DNA of 64,000 nt from Neospora caninum Liverpool (taxonomy: Eukaryota; Apicomplexa; Conoidasida; Eucoccidiorida; Sarcocystidae): assembly GCF_000208865.1 (NCBI RefSeq), contig NC_018390.1, positions 5,288,270-5,352,269 on the forward strand, in the 5' to 3' direction. Positions 46,919 to 60,869 of this stretch are shown here, in pieces; within the stretch, counting starts at the first letter, position 1, and every line of letters starts with the position of its first letter. The notes under the pieces are model-generated. The model was not told the origin of the DNA. It saw only the letters and a program-made list of their open reading frames with translations, and made no database searches. Made by a program: the position numbers and the translations under genes.

Positions 46919-49900
46919 GACTCGGCGCCTCACGCGACGCGCGAGTCCAGGCGAGTCCCTCGCAAAACCAAGCAGGTGGGGCTCCCAGGCCTTTCAGAGC
47001 CCCGAATATTTTTTGACTTCGACCCACCCGCCTTCTGGAGTTATTCCAGGGGCATGCGTCGCACGTTTTGTGTCGCGATCTTTCCCACGTTTTCCCAGCA
47101 GATCATGTTTTCTCTCTCCGAGCTCCACAAACCGGCGAAAAGGCCGTCGCTCGGCTCTACACAGCAGCTGTCTCGAGGCTGCGCCGCTCGCGAACCCCTC
47201 CCTCTCCCGGCTAGGGGATCCGCGGTCTCAGGGATCTGCGTGGGAAGTTTTGAGGCGTGTGGAGAAGATCATGGGGTCGAGATCTTCCGCTCCTCCCCGT
47301 CTTTTTTCCGCATCTCACCCGGAGAAAGGAGGAATGTGCCGGGTTGCGCCTGCGAGGGCGCCGCCCGCGTGAAGAGTCCAAGGCCCACACCGACGCAAGT
47401 GCTTCCAGAGGGAGGTGATTTGGCGCGTCTTTTTCGCGCTGGAGTGCACTGCGAAAGCCGCTTGTTCCATAGACACGTCGCTCCAAAGCATTGCCGGCAG
47501 TTGCCTGCCACGCAGCGCAACTTCCAGCAGAACGCCGTGTCGTGTTCCGAGACCGGAAGTTTTCGACAGAACATGATTGCCTAGCGCTCCCGACAACGAC
47601 CGCGCGAGAGAGAGACGTGACGCTCTCCCACAGGTCTTCCGTTCGGAGAATCGCGGAGTGCGTGGAGACCCGTGGAGAGGCAAACGGGAGCGCGGCCTGT
47701 GTTCACACCCACCCCGAGAACAAAGGTGAATGCAATCTATGCGCAGAGAATCGAGTTGAGAGCCAACACGAAACAAAGAACAGGGGCGCGCAAAGTCCGA
47801 ACAGGGACACGGCCAGTGGAAACGGCGTTTGGAGGCTTCAGAAGAGGGACTGGAATGTCGAGACTGAGTCGGGGGGCGCACGCCCTGTGGGAGAGAAGGG
47901 AGAGAGAGAGGACGTTTGAGGACGGTGGGGGGAACGCGGGAATGCGAACCAGAGGGTTAGGCGAGAGGTTGTGGAACTTGGCCAAAGAGCCGTTCCACCC
48001 GAGATGTGAAACAGATACACGAGTGGGACCGACTGGGGACATTTTGACACGCCGGGCCTCGGCGCTGTCCGCGAGGAGACGTGGTGCTCGACGCAGATGG
48101 GGAACACGGTGTTCTGCGGTGCGTGCCTCTGCTGCGCGCGCGCGATGTGGACTGGCAGATCAGTCAACGAATTTCCAAGCTCGTTTGTTCCATCTTCCTC
48201 TTCGAACCAAAACACTTCCCTGTCTTTCCGTTCCGAAGACGCTTCCCGTTCCGTCCTCTCTTCTCTTTGTGCCTTTCAGCTTCATGAGAGATTCGCGAGT
48301 GTGACATACTGCTCGCTGGTGTCCCGGTCCTCGCCCGTCGGGGGTGAGCGCGTCTTTGGATCTCTTTGTGCGCCCTTCCCCTTTCGAGCGCTGTCCAGAA
48401 AAGACCTGCAGACGCACGAGGGGATCGGTGCCCGGCTCTCAGCGCCGGGGTCGTGTCCCTGCACGAGCCGTTTGGACGTGCCTCGTGCATCTGTGGATGT
48501 GTCTTTCCGTCCGCTGTCTTGTTTGTGCGTTCTTGAGAAGTCTTGCATTTCTCTTGTTGCACGGGGAGACAAAGGGCTTTTTTGGGAGGTCCAAATCACG
48601 CGGGGCGGTATCTCTGTTCAAAGTGGCGAGATTCCTGCTCGACCGAATTTTTCTCTCGAAGTCCCCGGCACCGTCGCGGGTGTCCCTTGTCTGAGTCCTT
48701 CCTGAACCGCTACTGAACTTCCGTTGGTGTCATTTGCACTCCGTCTTTCCACTGTCTTCTCCGCAGTCGTTCGATGGCGACGGGAGCTCTGTTTTCCCTG
48801 CTGAGTGTTGTGCATCGTTTTTCTCTTCTGTGCATGTGTGCGACTGCAAGACGTCTTTGGTTTCGCTTCACGGTCGCCGTGCCCACGGTTTGTTGTCAGA
48901 AGTTCTTTCTCTCTTGAAAGGTTACGTCGTTTTTCTTGGTCCATGTTTCTATCCCGAGAGCAAAGACCTTCGGCGCTAGAAACGGCGGGACGCAGTCATG
49001 TTTTTATGTCTGTGAATTTCTCGTGCTCCCGAACGAAAGGTGGCTCGACGAGCCTCCCCGTAGAATCGCGTGGTGCCTAGTCCCGGTTTGCGTCAGCTCT
49101 TCTCTGATACAGCAGAGATACTGTGTGTCCGTGTTCATTCACTCGCGCACTCAGACGCTCCGCGAACAGCCTTCGCGCTGGATCGCACCGAGACTCTCTT
49201 CTCCAGCTTGTGCATTCTTCTCTTTTCCGCGGCCCCCCGCGCGCACAGATCTCTTGAGGGAAACCCTATGACGTCTTGTGTTCTCTCTTTCGAAAACCCG
49301 GCAGACATCCGGGTGGTGTCTCCGGACTTGGTCAAGTGACGAATCCAGCTGGGCGGTGCTGTGGAGCATGGCTAGACCGTCAGAGGCCGCCGCTCTCCCC
49401 GGACTTGTCGCTTGCTCACCTTGTGTTGCACGATTTCCCTGCGTCTTCCCTTCTTGGTCTCTTCCGTGTGCGAGCCGCGTGTCCGTTGGCCGTTTCTGTA
49501 GACATGCATACACACGCGGTGTCGTCTTTAGAAAACAAGACTCTCGTGGGGAAGCACTGGTGTTGCCGAGGCGTACGACAGTGGCTGTGGTCCGGAGTGG
49601 GAGTCCACAGGGAACTCTCTGTTTCGGTCTGTGACGGAGAACAGAGGGCTTCCACGCTTCTCCGTCTCACCAGCCAAAGTTCGTGTCTTGCGTGTGTTCT
49701 CGAAGTGTAAGCCCATCGAGGTTCCAGAGCTCCAGGAGGCAGCGCCTTGCTTTCCCCCCGCACCACGTGGCTGCGCGTCGTCCGAAACACACGCGTTTAT
49801 TTGCCTTGGGGGGGGGGGGGGGGGGTGCGAACGGAACCGGAGCGGGGAAGTCACCCATATGTCGTGGTCCGTCAGAACTTGCATGCTTACGTGTTTCATG

Positions 49901-52900
49901 TGCCCGCTTCGGGGCGATGCATGTCTTCGTTCCCGTTCGGGAAAACTTTTTGAAGGGCACGCGAGGTGCTCTTGCAGCAACTTGAAACAAACTCTTCTAT
50001 TCGTGTTCCCTGGCACGCCGGCCGCCTGGACGAGGACCGGCCGGTTGGATCAGGCAAATGTTGAATGTACACTCTCGCGCCTGTGTCGGCTCGGGGTGGG
50101 AGACTGGAAAACGGCAGGTTCTCTATCTGCTGTTGGACGGGGTGGGCACGGGCGAAGTGTCTTCGCATCAGTGTTCTCCTGAAAAGGAGTCTCTTCACAG
50201 GGGTTTTGAGTGATGTCTGTGTCAGTCAATCGGTGATGCGTGAACGCAGCCATTGATACTTCTTTTCTGTGCATTCTTGGTGGTTCTGGCGATGGAACGC
50301 ACGGCACGGGAGTTGGTACCGTGCAGTGGGCGTCTCTGCGTCACCGCGGCTCGTTTCCTGTCGCCGAACAAACGTGAAGGAAAGGCATTCAACCCGTCAC
50401 GTTCTGCGGATACAGAACCAGCGAGCGTAATGAGTTGTTTGCGGAGTCAAAGTGGGGGGATATAGTGCCTTGTCAGCGGTATGCTAATTAAACACTTTGG
50501 ATTCCGACACCGTCTAATGCAGAACATCTATCGGGGGAGCACGCAGTCAGCAGTCGACAAAGCAACGTGTTTCGGCGGATGGACGTACTTCTTGGGGGAA
50601 ACGCTGAGCTCATTCAGAAACAGGGTAAGCTGTGCAGACACTACATGGGGACTGGCTATCCTGCTGCGTCTGCACTTTTGCTTGCGTTTCTGTCGAGAAA
50701 GTGACTCGTAAGGGTCCAAGAAGAAACCCACCTTGCTCGAGTTGCAATTTCAACGATTTGCTGTATTTAAGTGTCACGAGTGGGACAGTTTTTGGTTGTT
50801 GCACCACCCTCCGTCGATGAGTTTCCGATGTGTCTGCATAGCGCAAAGGAAGATGACAAGGAGGGTCGGCGAAAAAACGCAAGACATGTGTGCATCATGC
50901 GAGTGCTCCGTCTACCAGAACGTCGCTAGTTCTTTCCCTTATAATTCTTCGTGTCCAAAAAGACGTCGGAAACCGACGGGTACGTCACCTGGCTCTACGA
51001 ATACCTCTTCGTGGTCGTACAACTCATGAGCAGTGCCAGCACCTCAAACACAAGGCAACCACGTCAGAGATGCCGCTGTTTTCTCCCCTTCGACTAGACG
51101 CACGGGGCACGTCAACTAGGATAATACAACTAGCAAGCTTGGTATCACACGTATATATATGTATATATGCATACATATGGCGGTAGGTACAGGTGACTCC
51201 AGGTACCCAACATTTATTATGAAAGGTATAGATGTAAGTACGCGGCTGACTACATGTATGCAGGTACCGCTCAGCAAAGACGGCGATACCAGACACACCT
51301 GGTTCGTCACTCCACGCCACAAGACTTGAAGAGTCCCAGTTAAACTACAGTTTCTTTGGCGGCGAGTTAAGGTGCCGACTGCACGCCCGGTCTTGGTTGT
51401 ATTTTCTTTATTGCAGCGAGCTAACTACACACCACGTACTTGACCGGTAAAAAGCCACAGCGCTCTTCATAGAGTGTGGAGACATCTAAATCAACTGGGA
51501 CGGAACCCAGATGCACAGGTGCAGCCCGAGAAGGAATTGCAAATGTTTCTGTGTGTGCTGCGACACGAAAGTGCAAGGCAGGCCGTGTGGCTTCGTCTGG
51601 CTGATGGTCTGGAAAGACTTGCTCAACACAGTCTGTGAGAGTTAGTGCTCCGCCTGCCCATTCCACTCTGGTATATCAAGATGGCCTCCTTGTGTAGGGG
51701 AAGTCGTCGTAGCTTAGGCGATGAAAAACGCGCCGAGACGCACTTTCAACGAGTACCAAGATTCATACGTCTGGGCATATTTCCAAGGACGAGACTTGCA
51801 AAGTACTTTTTGAGTTCGGTCTCATAGATTGAGGCTAAGAAAATAGAGCACCCTTCCCCATCTCTGCGGATCTTTTTGCGTACGAACCCTGGGGGGCGTC
51901 GCAACACGTCTCTGTTTACTTTGGACAGTGAGTATCGCAGGTGAGTGCTTCCATCATCCGCCGCCTGTTTTTCTTGTGTAAGAACACAACCAATTATCAC
52001 CAACGGGGGTTGTAAGCCTCGTAAGCTGGACCTGACCCGGTAAAGGAGCATCGTGTGCGTTTTTTTCCCGGCATCGCGCCAATGCGTCTGTCACCGAAAG
52101 CTTAGATACAGTGAAGCTCTGCCAAGCCTTTGGTAACGCACACACAGTTTTTTCTGAAACAAGCGTGGAGTCGTCGTGTTTCATTCCTATGTCCTGCTCT
52201 AAAACGTCGTTTTCTTTGATTTGGTTGACTGTATCTGAGAGGCCGCCACCAGGTTTTCCCTCACTGTTCGACGTCACCGCGCCCTGGTGTAAACCATCGA
52301 CATCCCCTAGGTTGGAACAAAAGTTAGCTAAACCGTAGACGCCCGAAGTCGCAGCGCCACTGGTGCGGGAACAATGACTATCAGGTTTGTGACACACTTT
52401 TGCGTAGCGATATTCCAACTTCGTTTTTGTATTTCTTAGCCTCTGCGATGAAACTTACGGCAGCAATGCGTTTTGCGGTCCGCATGGCGATACCAACAGC
52501 GAGACGCAGAACAGCAGCACAGCACAATTATGTTCGGCAGCGGTCGCCCGCACAAAAACGTATTCAAACGGTTATAGTCAAGCAAATGTGCTATTTCAGA
52601 TTCGCGGCAATACATGAATCCCATGTGGAACAGTGGCAGGAATCAACTGGACAGATTCTCCTACAACTCCGAGTACGGCAAGCCAAGAATCACACACTGC
52701 ATTCCAACAAACGAAACGGCTCTCTGCAACCTGATTTGGCGGCCAAAGCGCACATAGCACGGCAACCTTTATATATTTCCAAACAAAGCGAGTATAGTTG
52801 TTTATACCCATCGAAAGGAGCAACAAATAGACACGAGCAACCGATCCGTATGTAAAAGACTCCTTTTGTATCTGTCGTTGACGAATGCCGATACCCATGT

Positions 52901-53519
52901 GTACCCCTTTGTTGTCGAGCTCTTCACGACTTTTTCCATGCACGTAACTGAAAAGAATAATACATACTTGTAGGGGCCACAAGGAAGTCCTACACTTTAC
53001 ACGCTGTGGTATTGCGCTAGTCCTCGTAGGAAGTGCCAGTGACGCACTTTGTGCACCTTCATCCTGCAAAATAGGAAATTTCGCTGAAACAACCGCAAGG
53101 AGTACTCCGGGCACTCCCTACGTCACAAAAACACCCTGATCCCCCCAAAGCAATGCAATTCAGTACCGTTTCTCCAGTTCCACCCCCCGTCACCCCTTCC
53201 TCTTAGTCATTTTCACGTGCACACGCACAGAACTATGCATCTGCAGCCAAGCCTTCAGATGACGCATACAGTAAGTTCATGCACGGGACACTGAGAACAG
53301 AGTGAGTTGCCTCTTCCAAAATACCTCTTTGTTTCCCAGAAGCCAAAAGATGTGCTCTGCCGCACTCAAGCATTAGTATACCCAGAGCGGCGGTTTCACA
53401 ACATCAAAAGGAAAAGAGGATCGTGCCTTGAATTATCGAGGCTGCCGACAGTGGAAACGTTTCGCCAATCTTACATCCTCCTGTCGGAAAGCCTGGACGC
53501 TCTTTTCCATCGGCCTTCC
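46919..53519. other. Long stretch without a supported gene, ~6.6 kb
   Basis: Starts GC-rich and becomes AT-richer after about 50200. 47099-47372 may be an alternative kinase exon. 48060-48190 reads DVVLDADGEHGVLRCVPLLRARDVDW in one frame and could be an isolated exon, but I cannot chain it. 49808-49825 is an uninterrupted run of 18 G. 51148-51180 is a short TA/GTATA microsatellite. The other frames on both strands lack domain or homology signals. It may hold long UTRs, a non-coding transcript or a fast-evolving gene. Confidence 0.4.
49808..49825 (+). repeat. (G)18 homopolymer
   Basis: Eighteen consecutive G on the plus strand. It could form a G-quadruplex and is a likely site of sequencing length error. 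Confidence 0.9.
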
Positions 53520-56500
53520 TTACGCCCGAGCGCCCGGAACTTCCTCTCTTTTGCAGGCCAAACTAGGCTGGTAGGTTTCTCCACAGGTTCCATCTAGTTC
53601 CTTCATCGGGTTAGCTTTCACTTGAACGGAACTTCTTGAGGGGCTCTCGAGACCGCAGACTGGATTTTGCGCTGGCCGGCGATTCCGCCCTTCCATCCGA
53701 TTCTCCCCCACTTCGTCTTGGTGTCTGCCCGCCCACGCTGTCTCACGCTGAGGTGAAACCCTTCCGTTCGTTGCCTGTGACGCGGAAACTCTCTTTGTGG
53801 GAAACACACCTGTGAGTCGACGCCCAGCATCAGGCATCCCGGAAAAGCTTCCTTTTCTGGATGCCGGCTCAAGATGCCGGTGATTGCTAGACACTGAAGA
53901 GAACGGGTCTGCGCGCGCAGAAGCCATTCCTCTTGGCGGAGCGCGCACTGCATGCTCGTGAAGGATTTTATCTGGCATTACGGGAGAATCAAAACCAGCG
54001 GAATACGCTTCGCTTCCAACCCCAGATCTTTGAGAGTCCCGTGGGAACACCAACGGAGACTCGGTGACCTCGACTGAGAAAGATGAACCAGTGCCACGGG
54101 CGGAGACTGACGTCGTCCCGGAAGAAGAAGAAGACAGAGAGGGAGAGCGAGAAGACGAAAACATTGCGTAAGCTAGAGTCCCGAGGCCTTCCTGCGGACT
54201 GTCTCCAGGCGCTGTTGGATTCTGCAGTTCCGACGTCGGAAAGACGACGTCGAGATCCTCGGGTTCCCGGTCTGGGGTGTTCTCTGGAGCGCCAGTAGGA
54301 GGAATAAACAGACGAGCGGAAAACCCTGGAGAGGTCGTAACGCTGTACGAAGAACGCGGCGAACTCGTATCGGACTCTGTAGAGCCCGAGATGTGCCTCA
54401 GAAGATCACGAACTCTCTCCTGGGGCGGGTTCTCGTCGCCGCCCTCGCCTCCCTTTGTGAGGATCATCGACGAAGCCAAGGACCGGAGAACCTTGTGCGC
54501 CTGACGGTCGAATCGGTTCATTAGTAACGACACCTGGTAGAAGTAAAGCTTCCAGAATTCCTGAAAACAGCGCAAATGCAGAAATATTCGCTCTTGGCGC
54601 CAGCAGCGCAACGCCACGCCCGACGAGAAAAAATGGACTCTACCGCACAGGCCAATACAGAGAAAACATCCCGCGACAGAACAGAAGTCAAGGGGACTCA
54701 GGGAAAATCAGCAAGCTTCACGAGGATACACGAATCACGCCAATTCCTCTGATTTTCAGTTTCACGTGCGGACTTGTGCAACTTCCTGACCGGGCGTTCA
54801 GACTCCCGGATGGTCTTCGTTTCTCAGCCCCCGCTCGCGCAACGGCGACAGCGGGCAAGCGCTTAGAATGTGATGACAGGAGGAGGAGATCTCAAAGGCC
54901 AATGCCGACTACATCTCAGCGGACATTTTGTGGTTCCTTTGCTTTCAGTTGAGTGCTGAGCAGCTGCGCAGCTGCAAAACAAACTATCACCGAACGGGTA
55001 AGCTGAAGAAGCAGTGTGCTTCGCTGCAGGTCGTGAAGGAGTCCCCCGATGCTCTCACCGTTTCTCCCATTCTTCGCGGTACGGCATCGGAATGCAGCTT
55101 GCGTAGACGGCGGTCGACATGGAGCATGCGACGCGCTGCTTTCCACATGTATCCCGTCCGCGCAACCCTACTCCCTGGACTTGCGTCGTTCTGTTTCCCC
55201 ATTTCATCCTCTTCTTCCCTTTCTTTGAGCGCCAGCTCCGGGGTGCCACTAATCCACTGGTTCCACAACCTGTCGACTTCCTCACTCCCTTGCAGTGCCT
55301 TTCCTGGCAGTAATGCTGCGACTCCATCGGCCCGCCTTCCCCGGTCCCCCGAAATGACAGGAGGAAAACGCCTTCGAGGACCGTCATCCACGCCGTCGTG
55401 GAGACTCCTCTGTCTCCTATCCAGGCACCAGTGGCCATCTACACATATCAGCAACAACAGGCGTAGGGCAACGGCTCGCAGCCGACACATCCGCAAGAGT
55501 TCTCGTCTCTGTACGGTATTCGCGGCTCTCTGTGGTTCTTCAGCGTTTTCGGCTTCCTCTGGTGGGGCCGACAGAAGAGGACGCTGCAGCGACGCTGCTG
55601 CTTCTCGTGTCGCCCACAAAACGAAATCGAAGGGGGTAGCGTTTTCGTTGAGAATCAGTTGGTCTACCTCACTCTCGGTGCCCGACGTCTCTCCAGACAG
55701 TGTCACGTCTCCCTGGTCGCTCTCGCTGTTCGGCTCCCGTGAAACGGAGACGCGTCCAGCCGACAGCTTAGAGCCTGACCTCGTTATCGCATTAGATCCC
55801 CTTCCTGCTTTCCCTCGACAGCCCCGCAACCCTCCCCGACCAGGCCGTTCGCTCTCAGAAGTTGAGTCGCTGCTCTCTGTACTGCCCTGCGCCACGGCAG
55901 CCACAGCCTCGGCAGCTGCTGCAGCGACTGCGCCTGCCTCAGCAAAGGCGTTGGTCGCCGCAGCGGCAACAGATCCGAAGAAAGAGCGTCCTGCGGTCCT
56001 CTGTCGCGGTCTGAGATGGCCACCCAATAAATTTGGAGGGCCTTTCGCGCTGGAAGATAACGAAGAACCCGAACCAGATGCCGACACCCTAGCCGCCTCA
56101 ATCGTTTCTCCATCACCGGGTGATAGAGTGTTCCATGACGATGAAGTGAAGGACAACAATGAGCGAAGTGTCCTCGGAAGCGCGTTCGAAAAGTTTGAAT
56201 GTTCGTCATCCTCTTTCTCGGGGCTACTGAAACGGCGTTCCTGAGACCACCTTCGCCGTGCACGAGGCCGAGGACGTTCCCTTCCTGTTCCATCTCGGGT
56301 CATTATCTTTGAGTCGCCCACGGCAGTGCCTGGTGACACAGGTTCTTCATTCAGGACGTCAGTGGAACGCGGCTCGTCGGTTTCCATGTCTGCCTTGAAG
56401 CCAGCGGTCAGCTCATCGAAGATATGAACCGCACCTGTATATCCACGGCTGAGACTTCGAAGCACTCCTCCGAAAATCCCTTTACGGTCACCTTGGCTCG

Positions 56501-57365
56501 ATCTCGAGTGCTCCTTCCTCCGGTCCCTCTCCCCTATTTCCTTGGAGGGTCTCGTCTCCGGACGTGACTGTACCTTCTGCGCCATCAGCTGTGCCCGCGC
56601 TGAGTTACCGGAAGACAAGGAAGTCAGGCGACACGCAGGGGTCAACCGCGAAGGAGTATGAAACAAGGGAGCTATGTCACCGTGCTCAACGCTTCGTTGC
56701 CGGGCTCTCCTCACATAACCGTCTCCATCAGGTGAGCTCGCGCTCTCCCGTCTCTCCTCCAGTCCATCGTTGCTCGGAGGTGTCTCTTCTGTATCTTCCG
56801 ACGAAACTTCGGGTGCCCACATTGGCATTGGCATGCCGTGTTCCTCGTCACTCCCACTGGTGACGTCTCCATCTGTAGGCCCTGCCTTACCGATGGTGTC
56901 ACCTTCAGTGTCACCTACACTCACGCGGCCGTCTGTCTCTTCATCGGCACAGGCAACTGCCGTGACGTCAGACGGAGTGGCATTGTGACCATGCCGTGAA
57001 AAAGAAAAAGGCTCTGGGCCGTCGGCCACTATCCGGGCGCATCCAGAGGAAGACAGGCTCTTCTTTTGAATGCCATCTTCCTTCGTTGCTTCACGCCCTA
57101 ATGCCCGTTCTAAATCGTGGTACCCTCCGATTCTGTTTGGCATAACGTGATAACTGCCACGGGGAGAAATGCCCCCGACAGATGTTCTTGAAGACTGAGA
57201 GGATGCGACTACTTCACGTTCATGATTTACCGACAGTCGCCTCACCGGGCAGGGTGAAATATGTGCATGTAGCGGGTTGACGTTGTCTGGACGAGAAGAC
57301 GACTTTTTCCCTGGGCCGATCTGAGAGCTCCGTCCAAAGCTCTGGCAACGGGACAGTCCCTCCAT
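53520..57365 (-). CDS. BSD-domain protein, two exons, 1115 aa
   Basis: Minus-strand exons 57365-55059 and 54560-53520, joined phase 0 across a 498-bp intron with donor ACG|GTGAGA and acceptor TTTTCAG|GAA. Residues 1-420 are charged and Ser/Asp/Glu-rich. An Ala-rich helix (GSVAAAATNAFAEAGAVAAA...) lies near 480-510, resembling the amphipathic N-terminal helix of SYAP1/BSDC1-type proteins. The BSD signature spans the splice junction: ARRMLHVDRRLRKLHSDAVPRRMGET then EFWKLYFYQVSLLMNRFD, which matches the family's ...VPxxxxExxFWxxYFYxV pattern. The C-terminal 300 residues are Ser/Thr/Pro-rich and probably disordered. BSD domains occur in membrane-trafficking/signalling adaptors and in TFIIH p62; the context here fits the first better. 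The long plus-strand frame opposite exon 1 is a shadow. The function of this family member is unknown. Confidence 0.8.
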
Positions 57366-60300
57366 CGATAGACGAAGATCCGGGACTAAGCCCGAAGCGC
57401 AAGCAGACGAGACGACTAGGATATGTCAGGTGTTAAGGCGCGCGAACAGGAGGCAGCAGTAAGAGAACGGCCGCGTCACTGTGACACACTTGCTTCAATG
57501 AATGCTAGGAAAATGATTGGGAAAGAAATAAGCGCGCTTCCCCTTCCCTCTCCAGCAAATGCGCAGACGCTCTAGAGCTTTCTGCGGGAAGTTCATCTAC
57601 ATACAGCTACCCCGTGTAAATGAGCCTGCCCTCGAAAAGGGTGTGACCGCCGCGCCGGGCACTGCACAGACGAAGATCGAGGCATTCGCAAGACTGGAAA
57701 CCACAGCGAAAATGAAATATCAGCTGGAGACGGTGGGACGGCGAATGGAGACAACCAGAGTAGGCCAGGATGTAGCAGTTTGAAGTCTTTGCACAAAAGG
57801 TTTAGCGGACGACGACAGAGAGGCGAGGTTGTCGTGGTGTGCCGTATCCCCACAAAAAAAGTGAAGTGTTCACTATAGTCGATTTGCCCTTAAATGCCCC
57901 ACAAGTTCTTTCTGGCAAAAAGCGGCACACGGGTAGAGTACGGGGCACGGTCCACTATGCGTCTGGATGCCACGTCACATGAGACAGGGCGAGGGGGCGA
58001 GGATACACGAAACATACACAATCCAAGCAGAAGACGTTTCTGCTGTGTTTTTTCGTGCTGTGAACGAAAAAAAATGATAGGGAGTGACAGCTATTACCGG
58101 ACATTCGAGATGTACATGTGTCCACATATATTCTGACGAGGCGCATCCCCTTGACAGGAGACGCTTACGGGAATTGTCAGAAAACGCGTGACTTCGAGTA
58201 GTATGCTTTTCAAGGGACGTCTCTGCCCCCAGAAAAACTGTCAGGAAGGGAACGATGGGATTCAACTGTGCCTGAAATCCGAGCCGGAGGAATTCAGAGC
58301 CACATGCCATTATCTTCAGCGCGAGGGCAGTCGCAAGTCTAAAAACGAGAAGACGGTTGAACTCGTACCGGCAGAAGCAAGCTCCTGTTACACAGCCGGT
58401 ACTGCCACACTCAAAAACAAGAGGGGACTGGGCTGTTGTTCGTTGTACCGGGGAGAGAAACATCGGGGGGACAATGAGCGCGGCAGACCCACACAACAAA
58501 TGATTCAGGTTTTGCGACGCGAACAGAGCTGAACTCGCTTCACCAAAGATTGGCAATCGCACATCACATAACGTAATCTGGGTACATTATGAGACGGAAC
58601 CTATTGAAGGAAGAGGAGAACCCCCCACCATGACACATTCTTCTTCCTCAAACATAGCTAGTCGTACGAGCTCAACGACCGGGGGGGCACGGTATGGCGC
58701 AACCATGTAGCAAGCCAGAAAATGATCGACGAAACTGAATAAAACTATAGCATTGCAAGTAACGGATAAGTTAGAGACTAAGCAGTAAAACGCTCGTAAA
58801 GGGGAAAACAGCCATCCGCGAAGAGTTGGTGAGTGTTGAGGGCCGTGAACTTCCTAACAGGCACGTATGCATCTGTGCTCCGGAGAGAGAGCAGATTTTT
58901 TACACGTTACAAGGAAACCGTGCAACCAGATGGAAAGTTATACGGAAATTGAGCAGGTGGACCACCCGCAGATGCCACAGAAGAGATTTCTCCGCATTTG
59001 TTGCGACTTTTCATGGGCGCTCTTCCTGGTACTTGTCTTGCCTTTGAGTCTCGCGTCCAGTGTGACACGGCAACACAGCTGGGCAGCTGGAGGCCTCCAA
59101 GGTCACCGCCCCGCTGACTGTTTAACAAACGGCAGCTACACCCAAAAGACTCATTGAAGCTCAAGGTAGAGACAAACCATGCACTGAGGGGAAAAGACAG
59201 AGACAGGCATGCCACTTCTCTCTGTAAACGACACCGAGTAAACCACGTCACTCAGGCCCCGCTGGGCGGTGTGCCGAAGTTGCTAGTCTCGGTCGCAGCA
59301 CCTGCCTCTACGCCACGAACCCTGTACGGCTACGACCTCTGTAAACGGCAAAGCACACCGCCATAATGACATAGCATGGGCGGGCACCACTTTGTGCGTG
59401 GGGCCGGCTGGTGCCATACAAAAAGACCCTCATGAGCAGAGAAAACGGAGATCGATCTGAGGCAAAAGTCGTGCCACGTCTAGGGAAGCGGAGAAGGGGC
59501 CAAGCGGTGGGCACACCACAGCCGGGTGTTACGCAGCCGAAACTACTCCGCAGATTGCTTCCAAGACGGCAGGATGCCGCCAGCGACCGATTTTGGAATC
59601 TACGTTTTTCTGGTTTCACCGCGTGTTCATAACTTTTTCTTCGCTAATCTGAGTCTATTTTCCGTAGCCACTGGTGAACGACTCCCGACAGGTGGTTCCT
59701 CTCCATTAGATAGCAGTTGTAGTCGTAGATTTTCGGCAGTACACCGGTTTGACAAAAAGCCTGCATTGCGCCACGCTTAGCAAGCAGCCCCATTTCAGTA
59801 TTGTTTCCAGTAGACGAAAGCCATCTTGAATGCCGTTGCTCGGGGATCTTCAGTATTAACAGCCACGTCTATTCGGGCCAAATAGACTATTTGCCAGGAG
59901 ATTCCCAAGGACAGGCTCTGTTGTACTTCATCACTAGAACTCGATGCAGCTCGTGATACATATGAGAGGAGGTGTGTTCTGTGAGCAACCCACTATAGTG
60001 GGTTTTGCCTGGAGTGTTCAGAAAGGAACTCGAATGGTTAAATAACATACGGCTTCTTTTCCTCCGAAGAACAAACACTAAGCCGTCTATTTGCCTATCA
60101 GGGAGAGTGTGGAGGCCTCAATTTTCTAATGTCGTTCTTCTCTGCCGTCAGGCGTCGTCGAATGCTGTCTCACTATTAACTTCGGTGGTACTGTGTACTG
60201 CTGTACTGCAAGATAAAATGGAACTTCTTTTCCATTTTAAGGCTTTTTAGCCAGGTAAATTTGTCCACACGATTCTACGCACAGTGGAGGCGTTTCGATA

Positions 60301-60860
60301 TCCTCCGTGAACCAGTGATTCTGGTCACCCCACTATATACTCCTCCGGATATTCGCTGAAGAAAAAGAAATTGTCGCAGCAGTTTTATCTATCGCTGCGT
60401 ATCATCGCTGGCACCGTGGAAGAGACCAAAGACAATACAGAGAGATCCACAATGGTCCGGCTGAAGAAGCGAGCCAAGCTTTTCAGTTGCTCTTAGTGCC
60501 TCATTATTCACATGGAGACGTACACAAACACTAAGATTTTTCAAGCCACACTTGGCTATAGCAGGCTTCTGTGTTTGTATCAGAGGACTTCCTTCACTCA
60601 GTCTGGTGCCTCTGGCGTCGCCGATTGGTTTCACACGTGAACTGCGATCAACTGGGCAAGTTCAGTTTCCTGCCACGCCCGCAAATGTGGACTGGACCAA
60701 TATTGCGATTGTTATGAGTTTTCATCTGCCCCGCATAGTTGGGACACACTGAACAGTGCTGCCTCGTAGTGGACGTGGCATTTGATGTCATGTCATTTCC
60801 GTTTTAAATCACCGCCGAACGCGAGCGATACAAGACAGATTGAACACCCTGTGGCAAAGC
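57366..60860. other. Intergenic, lower GC; promoter side of the BSD gene
   Basis: About 3.5 kb with only short frames (the longest, 57975-58562 minus, has no recognisable similarity). It contains a perfect 18-bp palindrome at 59987-60004. No gene is supported. Confidence 0.45.
59987..60004. other. Perfect 18-bp palindrome
   Basis: AACCCACTATAGTGGGTT is its own reverse complement. It could be a dimeric protein-binding site or a cruciform; there are no other clues. Confidence 0.5.
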
Positions 60861-60869
60861 AACGACAAA

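Noticed and set aside
54928..56244. 438-codon plus-strand frame
   Set aside because: Antisense of BSD-protein exon 1, whose joined product carries a real domain.
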